Assembly: GCF_014697585.1 (NCBI RefSeq)
Contig: NZ_JACJSB010000006.1
Location: 62,001 to 126,000, forward strand
Source: Dolichospermum sp. FACHB-1091
GTDB lineage: Bacteria; Cyanobacteriota; Cyanobacteriia; Cyanobacteriales; Nostocaceae
Reading direction: 5' to 3'
DNA length: 64,000 nt
In this document: piece after piece, positions 47,447 to 57,638 of the stretch
Layout: each line of letters begins with the position of its first letter
How positions within the stretch are numbered: position 1 is the first letter of the stretch
The notes under the pieces: generated by a model
The model's database searches: none
Seen by the model: only the letters and a program-made list of their open reading frames with translations
Told to the model about the DNA's origin: nothing
Program-made: the position numbers and the translations under genes

Positions 47447-49015
47447 TTACTGAGTTCCTAAAATGGTAAAAACAGTGCCTTGTTTATCTGTGTTAATGAT
47501 TTTTCCATCCTGATCTTGATAACAAATTTTTAAGATATCTTTAGGAGGAACAGCAGCTAGGTTTAGATCTTGTTCAAACAAGGTAAAAACTGCCGGAACT
47601 AGATTAATATTCATTTTAACACTAACACGAACTTTTCCGCTAGTCTCAACATTGTTAAGATTTTTAACTGTCAACTGTAACTTATCTGAAATGTTGAGAA
47701 GTTGTGGGTAACTAAGCTGGCGTTTAATGGTCATTTTATTGCCTTGAATAACTGTTGTCGGCGTTAATAAATGATAGTTGGAATTTTCATCTTGAAAACG
47801 AATAGCAATATTGTTGATGATATTTTCTGTGATTGCTGGAGGTTGATTAATTTGTACGGTAGCCTCTAATTCAAAAATTTGAATTATGGGAGAGTCAAAT
47901 AAAGTAAAATTATAGGGATTTGTCCAGAGAGACTTGGTAATCTGCATCCCAGAAAACTCAGGAGCTTGGGCTTGTTTAAGAATGGTATTACCTCCAATAA
48001 TATTACCTGATTTATCTTGACTACAAAGTTTGAGAACGGGTAATAAATTCAATGATTGTTCTAATAAGATAGTCTCTTTCTGATTACCATTAAGATCCAT
48101 AAAAAGCGTTACTTTTAAACCTCCTACAAAAAGATTATCAGTTTGATTAGACAATATCACATTAAAACCTGCTAAATTATCTAAAAATTGTTGATAGGTT
48201 ATTTTTTGTTTAACGTAAAAAGCCTGATTATCTGTAACAATTAAGGGAGAATAGGGGGTGATTTCAGTTGTATTTCCTTGAATTTTCACAACTAACTGCC
48301 TAGACAAATTAATGATTTTCTCTGGCGCGGTTTGCTGAGGAATAATGGCAACTTCTAAGGTAAAATTTTGGGTTTGAAGGTCATTAAATAATTTAAAGGG
48401 ATAGTTAACCTGCGATCGCCGCGTCAACTGCATCGTCGGTATCAGAATTTTCAGCGAATAAAAGGTATGGGCTGGTTTTTCTTGATCGATAATAGCTTTC
48501 GCAATCCTAGACTGTCGCCAATACTTTTCAGGATCGCGGTCATTTAACGTTAATTGAACCTGAAAATAATTCGGGAAATTATCAAATTGGTCAAAAATTT
48601 CAACCTTATCGCCAAAACCTGAATTGACTAGATAGAGCTTTAAAACCGAAGCCAATCCCTCTTTTGTCCCTCTTATCCGATATAGTTTAACGATTTCCCT
48701 GATAAATGCTCGTTTAGTGCTAGTTTCCCAATCATCTCGTAAACTTAAGGCCACCCAACCCGCTAACCAAGGCAAAAACTTCTCTGGCGTTTCTTGGGGA
48801 TGAAAATAAGTCTCAATCCGATTAATAATCTCTTCTAATCCAGGGACATTTTCGCTATTTCCTTGAATGATTTTTTCATAATTGGGTAAATCCTTCACTC
48901 CCGAAAGAATCTTTTCAAAAGCCAATAAAAACCTACCCATAAAGGGATCTTCCTGAAGAATGGCAGGTAAATATTGCAGATAGCTACTGACTAACTTAGA
49001 CTTCTCTGGATTCAT
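47447..49015 (-). CDS. eCIS baseplate/tail protein, P2 gpI-like (TIGR02242-type)
   Basis: 522 residues. The N-terminal 190 residues match the phage tail protein I-like domain of CIS clusters: SSYLQYLPAILQEDPFMGRF, FHPQETPEKFLPWLAGWVAL, LYRIRGTKEGLASVLKLYL and the closing KPAHTFYSLKI. The rest (from about 200) is beta-rich, with two similar repeats (NFTLEVAIIPQQ-like and TVQINQPPA-like), possibly Ig-like modules at the baseplate rim. Its start overlaps the J-like gene by 20 bases. Confidence 0.82.
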   Translation of the reverse strand: MNPEKSKLVSSYLQYLPAILQEDPFMGRFLLAFEKILSGVKDLPNYEKIIQGNSENVPGLEEIINRIETYFHPQETPEKFLPWLAGWVALSLRDDWETSTKRAFIREIVKLYRIRGTKEGLASVLKLYLVNSGFGDKVEIFDQFDNFPNYFQVQLTLNDRDPEKYWRQSRIAKAIIDQEKPAHTFYSLKILIPTMQLTRRSQVNYPFKLFNDLQTQNFTLEVAIIPQQTAPEKIINLSRQLVVKIQGNTTEITPYSPLIVTDNQAFYVKQKITYQQFLDNLAGFNVILSNQTDNLFVGGLKVTLFMDLNGNQKETILLEQSLNLLPVLKLCSQDKSGNIIGGNTILKQAQAPEFSGMQITKSLWTNPYNFTLFDSPIIQIFELEATVQINQPPAITENIINNIAIRFQDENSNYHLLTPTTVIQGNKMTIKRQLSYPQLLNISDKLQLTVKNLNNVETSGKVRVSVKMNINLVPAVFTLFEQDLNLAAVPPKDILKICYQDQDGKIINTDKQGTVFTILGTQ

Positions 49016-49937
49016 TGCCGATTTTCACCTCGATTGTAATTGTTGCAGTTTGAAAGTTGATCAATTGGTCATCATCTAACTTAATTTCAGTGAGGACTGT
49101 TTCAGATTTTTTTTCTTCTGGGTGAATAATTAATTTTTTTACATAATCTACCCCAGATAAATTATCCAACAGTTGATACAATTCTGATATATAAACATTA
49201 CGGCCAAAGGGATAGCCCTTACCCTGCCAATATTTTCCTGATTGCAAAGGATGAAAATAATATTTTAACGCTTCCTGAGCATTTTCTTTAACATCTTCTG
49301 GCTTGATGCCATCTTCAATCACTAATGTTGTTTCCAGATTAACTGATATATATTTAGGTGCGACTAGATGAATACGGGTGGTTAATAACCTTCGCTGATC
49401 GAGAAATTTAAAGAGATTTGGATAGGCCGCATTGCTGGTGATATTATCATCATCTTTAACAACAACTAGGGTAATATGACCTTTTGCGTTAGTTTGATTT
49501 TGATTCCTCAGAGGTAAACAATTAACCCTAGCGATAGATTCTGCTTCGGTAAAATCCTGTGAATTTTTCCACTCTTCAAGAATGAGTTTCTCGTAATCTT
49601 CTTTCGTGACAGCCCGATAGGTGTTTCTTAATTCTAATAAGGTTTTTCTAATTTCAATCTGGAGTTGTTTCTGTTTTTCTTCAGCAGATTTGTTCGGTAA
49701 AGTCCATTGTTCTCCCTTTAATAAACTCACAAAACTAGCATAATTTTGATCGGGAATTTGATTAATTTGATAAAGGATCATTTCTGTTAACCAAGCAAAC
49801 AATTCAATCAGAATAATTCCCGTATCTGTTGGATTATGGTCAGTCCATTCAGGATATTCTAAGGGAATAAGCGCGATCGCCTCTTGCACCAAATCATCAT
49901 AGCTCTGATCATCCAGATTAGGTAAGGGTAAATTCAT
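48996..49937 (-). CDS. Baseplate J-like wedge protein (Cis12-type)
   Basis: 313 residues. The start LPNLDDQSYDDLVQEAIALI and PEWTDHNPTDTGIILIELFA are the conserved entry of small baseplate proteins in CIS loci; the C-terminal YVKKLIIHPEE segment matches gp6/J-like wedge domains. With the larger J-like protein upstream it should build the wedge around the spike. GGAGG lies before the ATG at good distance. Confidence 0.87.
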   Translation of the reverse strand: MNLPLPNLDDQSYDDLVQEAIALIPLEYPEWTDHNPTDTGIILIELFAWLTEMILYQINQIPDQNYASFVSLLKGEQWTLPNKSAEEKQKQLQIEIRKTLLELRNTYRAVTKEDYEKLILEEWKNSQDFTEAESIARVNCLPLRNQNQTNAKGHITLVVVKDDDNITSNAAYPNLFKFLDQRRLLTTRIHLVAPKYISVNLETTLVIEDGIKPEDVKENAQEALKYYFHPLQSGKYWQGKGYPFGRNVYISELYQLLDNLSGVDYVKKLIIHPEEKKSETVLTEIKLDDDQLINFQTATITIEVKIGNESREV

Positions 49938-49940
49938 AAT

Positions 49941-52900
49941 TTAATTTCCTCCAGAAGATTGCAAATGAATAAAATGAATAATATGATGACCCGAAAATAT
50001 TAATAAGTCGGCCGCTAGTTCGGGTGATTCAGGATCGGGATTAATCTCCAATAAATCCACATGATCAACCCCAGAAATGGACTGAATCAGTGCGTAAAAA
50101 TCAGACTTTTGGGGATAGCGTCCAAATCGCCAACCGTCTCCACTTCCGCCGGTGAGGGGATGTAAAAAGGCTTCTAAACGCCGATTAATCGTCTCTCTGA
50201 GGCGATCTAATCCTTGGTAAGTCGTGGGTGTAATGGTGGCAGTTACAATGATTTTTTGCCATTTGGGAACGGTGACAGTTATATCTAACATTTCTTCACA
50301 ACGACATCGAATATAGCTTTCGACTTTTTCTAATAAAGCTAAACTAGGATTGGGTTGACGTTCTTTACTATTAGGTAAAACTATTAATTTAACTTTTCCC
50401 GAATCCTGATTAATTTTTTCTATCATTGTTTTAAATTCATCGGGGTTGGTAATTTGTGTCCTTTTACTGTTGATATAATCATCAAGTGTTATGTCTTTCT
50501 TGGTCGGATCTAACCACAAACCTCCATTTAATGCACTAAATTTTGGAGTCATTAAATTAGGTGTAATCAATTTAACTCTCTTCACATCCGTAGAGGCTTC
50601 ATAGGCTAAATCTTCTATATCTTGAAGGGTGACTGCGCGATTTCTGTGCCGTAATTTTTGCGGAACTCTTTCTTTGAGGCGTTCGAGCTTTTCTTGATTG
50701 GCCCCCCCAGCCGCTGCTTCTAAATTGATGACTCGATCAATATAGGGAACAGTGGTTTTAAGTTGATTGACTGATTGGGAAACGAGATTTCCCTGTTCAC
50801 CACCACCAACACGATAAAAAGAAAGACGAATATTATTACGACCCCTGGGAGGAATCATCCCTGATTGTCCATCACCAAAGCTAATTTTTCCTGTCTGACG
50901 ATCTAATAAATAATGGCGATCGCTCTCCGTTGAACTATAAAAATCGGGAACTTCTTGCCATGTTACCCAAATTTCTTCAATCTCTCCTAAATTATCTCGA
51001 ATCACTGTCAATTTATCCGAATCAAACTGTTGAGGAATTTCATTTTCTCGAATTTCTAATTTTTCACCGATTAAAATTGGTGAATAACGGGCAGTAAAAG
51101 TTTGGTGAGCTTCGTAATTACTTGAACCTAATATTTCTGCTTGGATCGTAGTTGCCTGAACTGCCCAGGTTGTATTGGTCAAAATTTTATTTAAACGAGG
51201 CTGAATCGAAAAATTTCCCCCTTGCCAACGGACTCTTAACCAGTATAAGTCCTGATTAAATATCATTGATTTGGTGAAATCGCTAGGAGCAATAAATTGA
51301 ATTAAGCCTCTGTGAGAAAATGCTTTTGTTTGATCATTGACTCCCAAAGTTTGCCAACCCAGGGGGCTAAAATATTCCCAAATTAATTGAGGATTACTTC
51401 GAGAAATTGCTTGAGATAATTCTTCAGGAGATGGAGGATTTACCTGAGCATAAAGAGTAACTGTTTGATTGCCAAAAGGTTTATCAAACCCTAAATATAA
51501 ACTAGGATTTTTATCAATAGTGGGGATAAATGGTCGAAAATGACAATCAATACGGGTATCTTTTAAGTATGTTTGACTGAGACTTGCCGCTAAAATAAGT
51601 TGCTTAGTTTGAGGATTGATATACTCGATTTGATGAATTTCTGGATTAGGCTGAGAGGGGAATGTTAAAAATTCTCCAACTGCCAAACCTTCAACTTGAT
51701 TAATACTGACTCTCTGACTACCCTGATCTATTTTATCCGTTAATTTTATATCAAACTTTTTCGGCTGGGAATAATGAAGATCATTATAGGCAAAATTAAT
51801 CGCCTTTTCATTAAAATCAAAGTTATAGGTTAACTTAAGAGATTGGATGATCGGTGGGTCATAATTCGGAGGAACGGTTTCAGAGATGACATATCTTAAG
51901 AAAATTTTTGTTCCTTTTACTTTGGCTTGGGGATTAGTAACTAATGTTTCTAAGGTTAATTGGTTATTACTAAGACTTTGAATTTTATATTCTTCTCTTT
52001 TTTCACTATTATTTTCTAACCAGACTAATCGGATAATATCACCAGCTTTGAAAAAATCTGATGCTGTACCTACGATAGAAATCGTTTTATTATCATTAGT
52101 GACACTATCAACGATAGCCACCTCATTATAGATGGCATATTTTCTAATAGTGGAAGCTTGTCCATAAAGTCCTTGGGTAATTCTAGCGCGAATCCAGTAA
52201 CGAGTTTCTCCATTAACTGTACTGGGTGAAGGAATTTGCTGGGGAAACTTTAATGTCGTAGTTATTGGACTATTTTTAATCAACTGAGGTGATGAATTCA
52301 TCCACAATTGATTTTCACTTTCTATTGTCGCAATTTTTTTCCATTCTCCCTGTGCTTGTATTTCCCAGGTAATAGTTATATCAGAAAAGGCTAGATTGGA
52401 AGTATGGCTTAACTCAAAAGTCAATGTGATATTTGCGCCAGGTTTAACAAACCTATCATGTAAGGCAATATAAAAAGTATCATTTAATTTGGGTTCTTCT
52501 CCAAAGGGATAAAAATTCTTACTCTGATCTAAGGGGGTATCATTATATAAACAAACTTCAGGCATGAGATTTACTTGATTAATCTGTGTGCTACCTTGAA
52601 TTTGATTAATAATGGGCAAATTATTGGGTAAAGAATTTAATTTTAATTTGGCTTGTAGCCATTTTCCTGATTTTCCATTAATTTCAGAGACAGAAGGAAG
52701 TGTAATATCAGCAAAATTTAAGATACACTGGCTGTCTTTAATCGTTAAGCTAGGACGAGAAAGATTTTGCCACTCTAGACCATTCCAATAGGACCAATCT
52801 AAATATAAATTTAAATCCGCCATACTTTGGGGATTATTTGTTTCTATAGTCAGGCTTAAATTAGATAATTCAGGCAAATTAAATATTTCATGACAAGTTA

Positions 52901-53447
52901 TATAAAGAGAATGCTGAATCGGGCGATCGCCTGAAAAAACCAGAAAGGATTGATCTTCTTTTCCTGTGACAAATAAGGTATAGTCACCATATTTATCTTG
53001 ATTGGGTTCTCGTACAAATACCGCTTTTAATTGAGCAGTGGTAACAATAAGTTCCTGCTCAGTTTCAAAAATAATTTCCTCATCATTGCCTTCCAGGGGA
53101 GGTGCAGAAATTTGGGTATAGGCAGGAACAAATGCCCCCACTGGACTGGCTTCGGCTAAATAAAAAGTTAAGGGAACTTTTGCGGGTTGAGGCGGCTGTA
53201 ATTGTCCGCCAATTAAATCGAGAAAGGCCAGAAAATTTTTCTCAGGGACTTGATTGAGGCGATCGCTAATTTTTGTTACCATACGACCAAAAATGCGAAT
53301 TAAAGCTCGACCCACATCCATTTGCCCTAGGGGAGGGGCTTTCCATCCCTGTTCAAGACTCGAAGTAAACTCTTGAACAAAGGCTTCTGTTTGTTGGACA
53401 ATCTCTTCATAGGTACGTTGGTCAATTTTAGGCGGTAAAGAAGTCAT
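49941..53447 (-). CDS. Large baseplate J-like protein (Cis11-type, TIGR02243-like)
   Basis: 1168 residues, the largest structural protein of the cluster. The start YEEIVQQTEAFVQEFTSSLE and VGRALIRIFGRMVTKISDRL is typical of the large CIS baseplate protein. The middle (about 200-800) holds several beta-sandwich repeats; the C-terminal part contains GKISFGDGQSGMIPPRGRNN and AVTLQDIEDLAYEASTDVKR, the gp6-like wedge core. In the thylakoid-anchored CIS of Anabaena this layer contacts the membrane anchor; whether this protein does so cannot be read here. Confidence 0.9.
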   Translation of the reverse strand: MTSLPPKIDQRTYEEIVQQTEAFVQEFTSSLEQGWKAPPLGQMDVGRALIRIFGRMVTKISDRLNQVPEKNFLAFLDLIGGQLQPPQPAKVPLTFYLAEASPVGAFVPAYTQISAPPLEGNDEEIIFETEQELIVTTAQLKAVFVREPNQDKYGDYTLFVTGKEDQSFLVFSGDRPIQHSLYITCHEIFNLPELSNLSLTIETNNPQSMADLNLYLDWSYWNGLEWQNLSRPSLTIKDSQCILNFADITLPSVSEINGKSGKWLQAKLKLNSLPNNLPIINQIQGSTQINQVNLMPEVCLYNDTPLDQSKNFYPFGEEPKLNDTFYIALHDRFVKPGANITLTFELSHTSNLAFSDITITWEIQAQGEWKKIATIESENQLWMNSSPQLIKNSPITTTLKFPQQIPSPSTVNGETRYWIRARITQGLYGQASTIRKYAIYNEVAIVDSVTNDNKTISIVGTASDFFKAGDIIRLVWLENNSEKREEYKIQSLSNNQLTLETLVTNPQAKVKGTKIFLRYVISETVPPNYDPPIIQSLKLTYNFDFNEKAINFAYNDLHYSQPKKFDIKLTDKIDQGSQRVSINQVEGLAVGEFLTFPSQPNPEIHQIEYINPQTKQLILAASLSQTYLKDTRIDCHFRPFIPTIDKNPSLYLGFDKPFGNQTVTLYAQVNPPSPEELSQAISRSNPQLIWEYFSPLGWQTLGVNDQTKAFSHRGLIQFIAPSDFTKSMIFNQDLYWLRVRWQGGNFSIQPRLNKILTNTTWAVQATTIQAEILGSSNYEAHQTFTARYSPILIGEKLEIRENEIPQQFDSDKLTVIRDNLGEIEEIWVTWQEVPDFYSSTESDRHYLLDRQTGKISFGDGQSGMIPPRGRNNIRLSFYRVGGGEQGNLVSQSVNQLKTTVPYIDRVINLEAAAGGANQEKLERLKERVPQKLRHRNRAVTLQDIEDLAYEASTDVKRVKLITPNLMTPKFSALNGGLWLDPTKKDITLDDYINSKRTQITNPDEFKTMIEKINQDSGKVKLIVLPNSKERQPNPSLALLEKVESYIRCRCEEMLDITVTVPKWQKIIVTATITPTTYQGLDRLRETINRRLEAFLHPLTGGSGDGWRFGRYPQKSDFYALIQSISGVDHVDLLEINPDPESPELAADLLIFSGHHIIHFIHLQSSGGN

Positions 53448-53488
53448 ATTTAATCCTCCGTAGTAGGTTTAGAATAGAGAAATAGTTG

Positions 53489-53878
53489 TTATTGATCTAA
53501 GTAAAATGGATAAACTAAATTAAAAATATTGTTAGTAGTGCGAACCTGATAGTTTATTTGGATAAAAATAACATGAGGTTGACTCGCATCAGGAATGGTA
53601 TCAACATCTAAAACATCAATACGAGGTTCCCACTCAATTAAGGCCTCTCTCACATCGCTGACGATTTGACCGATGGTTCCGAGATTATTGGGAGAAAATA
53701 CCCTTTCATAGATACCGCAACCAAAATTAGGACGCATTACCCGTTCTCCCTTAGCTGTACGGAGAATCATGATCACAGATTGACGAACTGAATCTTCATA
53801 TTTTTGGGTTTTAATTTGACCTTTTTCATCAATCTTTACCGGGCTTGTCCAACCCACTCCTAAAAAATCAATATCCAT
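53489..53878 (-). CDS. gp25/GPW-like baseplate protein (Cis9-type)
   Basis: 129 residues. GVGWTSPVKIDEKGQIKTQ, RQSVIMILRTAKGERVMRP and FGCGIYERVFSPN are the gp25-like sequence blocks, including the invariant RP-x-FGC region. In T4 and eCIS this protein sits at the junction of baseplate and sheath and starts sheath polymerisation. Its start codon overlaps the upstream spike gene by one base. Confidence 0.93.
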   Translation of the reverse strand: MDIDFLGVGWTSPVKIDEKGQIKTQKYEDSVRQSVIMILRTAKGERVMRPNFGCGIYERVFSPNNLGTIGQIVSDVREALIEWEPRIDVLDVDTIPDASQPHVIFIQINYQVRTTNNIFNLVYPFYLDQ

Positions 53879-54573
53879 TACATCACCTCTAGGGAATTAT
53901 CATTAATTTCTACACCTAATTCTACACCTAAGGACGCTTCCAGTGCGTACTTAGATTTAGCTTTTATAGTACAATCTTTTCCCGTTTCCAATTGATAATT
54001 TCCCTGGGTTTTAATTGATAAGTTCTTACATTCTATCGAAACATCGTCATTACTACTTTTTAGGATAATTTTTCCGCCTGTTTCTATGGTTAAATCTTTT
54101 TTCACCTTGATATTCATCGTATTTTCTTTGGAATCAATAATAATTTGATTCTTGCCTGTTTTATCTTGAATAATAATTTTCTCTTCTCCCTCAGTGTCAT
54201 CTAGGGTAATAGTGTGACCACTGCGCGACTTAATCATTCTTTTATTATTTTTTCCATCTTCATTCACTTCAGGCGGCGTATCTTTACCATTCCATAATGA
54301 ACCAAGAATGTAGGGAAAATTCATATCACCATGCTCGAAAGCCACTAAAACTTCGTCGTCAACTTCAGGCAACAAAAATAAACCCCGATCTTTCCCTGCC
54401 ATTGGACTAAGGACCCTAGACCAATCACTTTCATCATTTTCTGATAACCAAGGGAACTTAACCTTAACTCGACCCATTTTTTTAGGATCTTGATTATTGG
54501 TGACGATCGCAATAGTCACACCATAAAATTTATGATTTTGTTCCTTTGCCATTAATAAGTCTATTCCCATCAT
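53878..54573 (-). CDS. Spike C-terminal half: gpV/VgrG-type OB-fold and beta-helix
   Basis: 231 residues. The OB-fold of VgrG/gpV is visible (GVTIAIVTNNQDPKKMGRVK, WSRVLSPMAGKDRGLFLLPE, GDMNFPYILGSLWNG). After it come repeated short strands (KIIIQDKTGKNQIIID, IKVKKDLTIETGGK, KSSNDDVSIECK) that form the triple-stranded beta-helix needle. Together with the gene before it, this makes the spike (Cis8). The ATGA overlap indicates translational coupling. Confidence 0.9.
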   Translation of the reverse strand: MMGIDLLMAKEQNHKFYGVTIAIVTNNQDPKKMGRVKVKFPWLSENDESDWSRVLSPMAGKDRGLFLLPEVDDEVLVAFEHGDMNFPYILGSLWNGKDTPPEVNEDGKNNKRMIKSRSGHTITLDDTEGEEKIIIQDKTGKNQIIIDSKENTMNIKVKKDLTIETGGKIILKSSNDDVSIECKNLSIKTQGNYQLETGKDCTIKAKSKYALEASLGVELGVEINDNSLEVM

Positions 54574-55631
54574 GTCGCAGTCCTCCTAGCTGTAAATAGA
54601 GTTTGATACCCTTGATCGGGTGAAAATTTGTGTTCTGTGGTCGTCACGTAGTAAAGACCGCTAAATCGCTTACCGATACCTTTAACTTCGATCACTTTGC
54701 CGATTCGTAAATCGGGATTCCCCAAACTACTTCCCTCCGCTATCACATAGGCGATCGAAATATCTCGAAATTGTCCTAAGGCCATTTCGTCGGCTTCTGC
54801 CTTTGTTGACATTGGTTGATCGACAATTGTGTTACTAGATTTTCCAAAGGTGCGGATCATCTGAGATCCTGTTTTATCCCCTCCCATTTTACTGTTTTCT
54901 TTGCCCACCCCTGCCTTACTGACCACAACTTCTTTGTCTTGAGGATTCCAACCTCTAACTTCTACCTCAGAAACTTGATTGAGACTACTTAATCGAGGAA
55001 AAAATTCAACTAAATCCTCCCTATAAGTAAGTGTTAAAACTTTACCAGCAAAGTTTTTATGGGGACGAAAATACAAGTCTTTTTTGTCAACAACCACCTC
55101 ATAACCAATGCGCTCGGCGCGAGCTTTTAAAAAATCCCAGTCAGTTTGATTATGTTGTAAGACGTATTCTAATTTTACTTTACTATCAGTAACTTTGGCA
55201 TTCAATCCTCTAGATGTAGCGATTTGGTTAGCAATTTCACTATCTTTTACTTTCAGAAAAGATTTTGTCTGATTACCACGTAATAAACGATGGCGTAAAT
55301 CATGGCCTCTCACTCCTAATATGGGTACTGATTCTTGACTAAATTCTGGTTCTAAAGCAGTAATTTCTCCCGTAATAATTGTTTTGAGATTGTTTGCGTA
55401 TCCCATTTGAATTTCTACTGCATTACCAATTTCAAATAAATTATTATCTGCCCAGGTTACTTCTTGTTTGACTAAATCCCAACTAACAATTTTTAGTTCA
55501 AACATACTCGGTACTTCCAGATCTTCGGAAATAGATACTGAAATCAAATCGGCATCTACTTTAGGGGATAGAGAACTACCGTTAATTAAGATTTTTCTAT
55601 TAGGGTTCAATAGGTCGGCATTACTTGGCAT
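54570..55631 (-). CDS. Spike N-terminal half: phage late control D (gp27)-like protein
   Basis: 353 residues of the gpD/gp27-like fold found at the N-terminus of VgrG. The blocks include ISVSISEDLEVPSMFELKIV, FEIGNAVEIQMGYANNLKTI, RGHDLRHRLLRGNQTKSFL and the end GLYYVTTTEHKFSPDQGYQT. In Afp8 and VgrG this domain is fused to the OB-fold and needle; here it is a separate gene overlapping the next by four bases, so the two chains must assemble. Confidence 0.9.
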   Translation of the reverse strand: MPSNADLLNPNRKILINGSSLSPKVDADLISVSISEDLEVPSMFELKIVSWDLVKQEVTWADNNLFEIGNAVEIQMGYANNLKTIITGEITALEPEFSQESVPILGVRGHDLRHRLLRGNQTKSFLKVKDSEIANQIATSRGLNAKVTDSKVKLEYVLQHNQTDWDFLKARAERIGYEVVVDKKDLYFRPHKNFAGKVLTLTYREDLVEFFPRLSSLNQVSEVEVRGWNPQDKEVVVSKAGVGKENSKMGGDKTGSQMIRTFGKSSNTIVDQPMSTKAEADEMALGQFRDISIAYVIAEGSSLGNPDLRIGKVIEVKGIGKRFSGLYYVTTTEHKFSPDQGYQTLFTARRTAT

Positions 55632-55645
55632 AGCTGATCTTAATT

Positions 55646-56308
55646 TTATGAACTTTGAAGATTATTAATTCGTAAAGGGGGAATTGTTAGCACCATTCCT
55701 GGATTTAAAATTCGAGGATTAATCAAGCGATTTTCTGCGGCAATAATTCGCCATAGAGAGGGATCACCATATTCTTCTGTGGCAATACTACTGAGACTTT
55801 CTCCCTGTTTTACTATCCTTACGGGATCATCAATCGGGTTGCCAATTTTGGTTTTTATCCCTGGTTCTTGCCACTCTTTAAACGTACAATCTAAGGTAGC
55901 ACGAACAGGGGTTCCATCTTCAAGAAAGTGGGTTAGGGTTTTAGTCACACTTATTAAAAAACCATCGGGTAATAAAACACTGTCCTTTCCTGATATTGTC
56001 CCCCATACTAATCGGCATCGCGGAGGACGTTTTAAGTTCATATTAATTTGTGCCAAATTATAAATGAGTCTCGTATAATTTTGAACATTTTTATTGGGTT
56101 TTATCTCAAAGGTAGTATCAAAAAATAACTCAATATCTAGGGTTGCAGGATCATCAGAAAAGTTATAAGTTTCTTGTTCTTCATTTTTATTTGATTTAGT
56201 AACAGTAATCTTATTTGGGTTGAAGGGAACTTTGATCAGCAAAGGAAATTGATCAGGTTTTTGTCCTTTGCTTTTCTCGGCATAAATTTTTAATTTTTCT
56301 AAACTCAT
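55646..56308 (-). CDS. LysM-containing hub protein (Afp7/Cis7-type, gp53-like)
   Basis: 220 residues. The N-terminal part (PLLIKVPFNPNKITVTKSNK) is the CIS-specific fold; the C-terminal 50 residues are a LysM-like domain (VRIVKQGESLSSIATEEYGD, ENRLINPRILNPGMVLTIPP). This protein clamps the spike to the baseplate in phage tails. It overlaps the upstream 441-residue gene by four bases. Confidence 0.9.
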   Translation of the reverse strand: MSLEKLKIYAEKSKGQKPDQFPLLIKVPFNPNKITVTKSNKNEEQETYNFSDDPATLDIELFFDTTFEIKPNKNVQNYTRLIYNLAQINMNLKRPPRCRLVWGTISGKDSVLLPDGFLISVTKTLTHFLEDGTPVRATLDCTFKEWQEPGIKTKIGNPIDDPVRIVKQGESLSSIATEEYGDPSLWRIIAAENRLINPRILNPGMVLTIPPLRINNLQSS

Positions 56309-57630
56309 CGTTTTTGTCCTCTGCGTTCACTTTCGATTACTAAACGTCGCATGATTTTCCGCTCAACTTGATCGGCGATCGCCTCTAGATTAACTTTTGG
56401 TGGAGTGGTTTGTATGGGAGAAATTCTGGTTTCTGTGGGAGGAGATGATACCGCAAAAACTTTAGGAACTTCTGGACTCTGTTGTGGCGATTGACTTTGA
56501 ACATCAAAGTTAGCAGAACTGGACAATGATGGACTTCTAGAAGCCAGGGGTAAGGGAGCCGCGATCGCAGACCTATCACCAACAGTTTTTACGTTAACTC
56601 TGGGCATTTTTGACGAATTAAATGGTGGCATGGGCAGTTGCTTTTGTATATTTTCTGAAGGGTATTGATGAGAAATTTTAACCACAGGTAATTTAATTTT
56701 TCTTTGCTCTAAGATCATCGAATCTATTAAAAATTCTTCAGTGATAGGTTCTTCTAAAGAGCGATTAAATCTTTGCTTTCTATTCTCAGAATAATTAATT
56801 AGGGAGGAATTGGTTGATGATATAGGCAGACTTAAAGGACGCTCTTGAATAGACTTATTTTCAGATAATAACTTATAAGCATTGTCCTGTAATAATGGAT
56901 TAACAATTAGATATTTTCTCTCGGAAAAATTAGAGTTTCTATCAATACTTTTAGCAATCGGTAGTGGATCTTCTTTTTTAAAACCATTGTTGATCAAGGA
57001 ATATGTCTGATTTGACGATAAAAAATTATCTATGATTGCTAATGGATGAACAGTTTGATTTTGTGTTAAAGAAATACTGTTTTTTTTGTTAATAGAATCA
57101 GAAGTTTCTGATTTAAATTTTCCAGGAATCATAGTAGATGAAGTGGCGATCGCCTCTAAGGATTCTGAATTAGTCACTAGCGGCATTTCTATCGCTGGAG
57201 CAATTTCATTCCCTGTTGATGGTTGAATTACTATAGGATTGGCAGTATTAGGTTCTCTGTTTTCTGTCAAATAATTACTCGCTGCTGATGGTGTTTGAGA
57301 CGATGCTGTTTTTGTTTGTATTGTTTTCTCTGTATTTGATGCTAAATTGTTAGTCTGATTGACTGTCAAAGTCTGATTATTTTCTGACTCTCTCAAAGCA
57401 GGTAAAGCATAAACAATTGGTACAGAGTCTACAGACATTTCATTAAGCCCTTGCCAACGCTGTAGATATTGACTTAATAGGGGTAAACGATTCAAAAAGC
57501 GATCGCAACGATCAATAATTTTTTGGCCAATATCCTGCTTAATAATGCCAGGTTGTTTACCTAAAAGAATTAACCGCTGCAACAACTGAGGATTTAATGA
57601 ATCTTGCCAGTTTAATGAAGAATTTTCCAT
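56305..57630 (-). CDS. Disordered eCIS protein of unknown role
   Basis: 441 residues, rich in Ser, Asn, Gln, Pro and Thr, with little predicted fold from about 80 to 410. The N-terminal helices (LLQRLILLGKQPGIIKQDIG, RFLNRLPLLSQYLQRW) and the C-terminal helix (QVERKIMRRLVIESERRG) look conserved-type; C-terminal basic helices like this are common in CIS clusters. It lies between the second tube gene and the LysM gene, a position close to where a tape measure is found in phages. Function is unknown. Confidence 0.75.
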   Translation of the reverse strand: MENSSLNWQDSLNPQLLQRLILLGKQPGIIKQDIGQKIIDRCDRFLNRLPLLSQYLQRWQGLNEMSVDSVPIVYALPALRESENNQTLTVNQTNNLASNTEKTIQTKTASSQTPSAASNYLTENREPNTANPIVIQPSTGNEIAPAIEMPLVTNSESLEAIATSSTMIPGKFKSETSDSINKKNSISLTQNQTVHPLAIIDNFLSSNQTYSLINNGFKKEDPLPIAKSIDRNSNFSERKYLIVNPLLQDNAYKLLSENKSIQERPLSLPISSTNSSLINYSENRKQRFNRSLEEPITEEFLIDSMILEQRKIKLPVVKISHQYPSENIQKQLPMPPFNSSKMPRVNVKTVGDRSAIAAPLPLASRSPSLSSSANFDVQSQSPQQSPEVPKVFAVSSPPTETRISPIQTTPPKVNLEAIADQVERKIMRRLVIESERRGQKR

Positions 57631-57638
57631 GAAAATAC

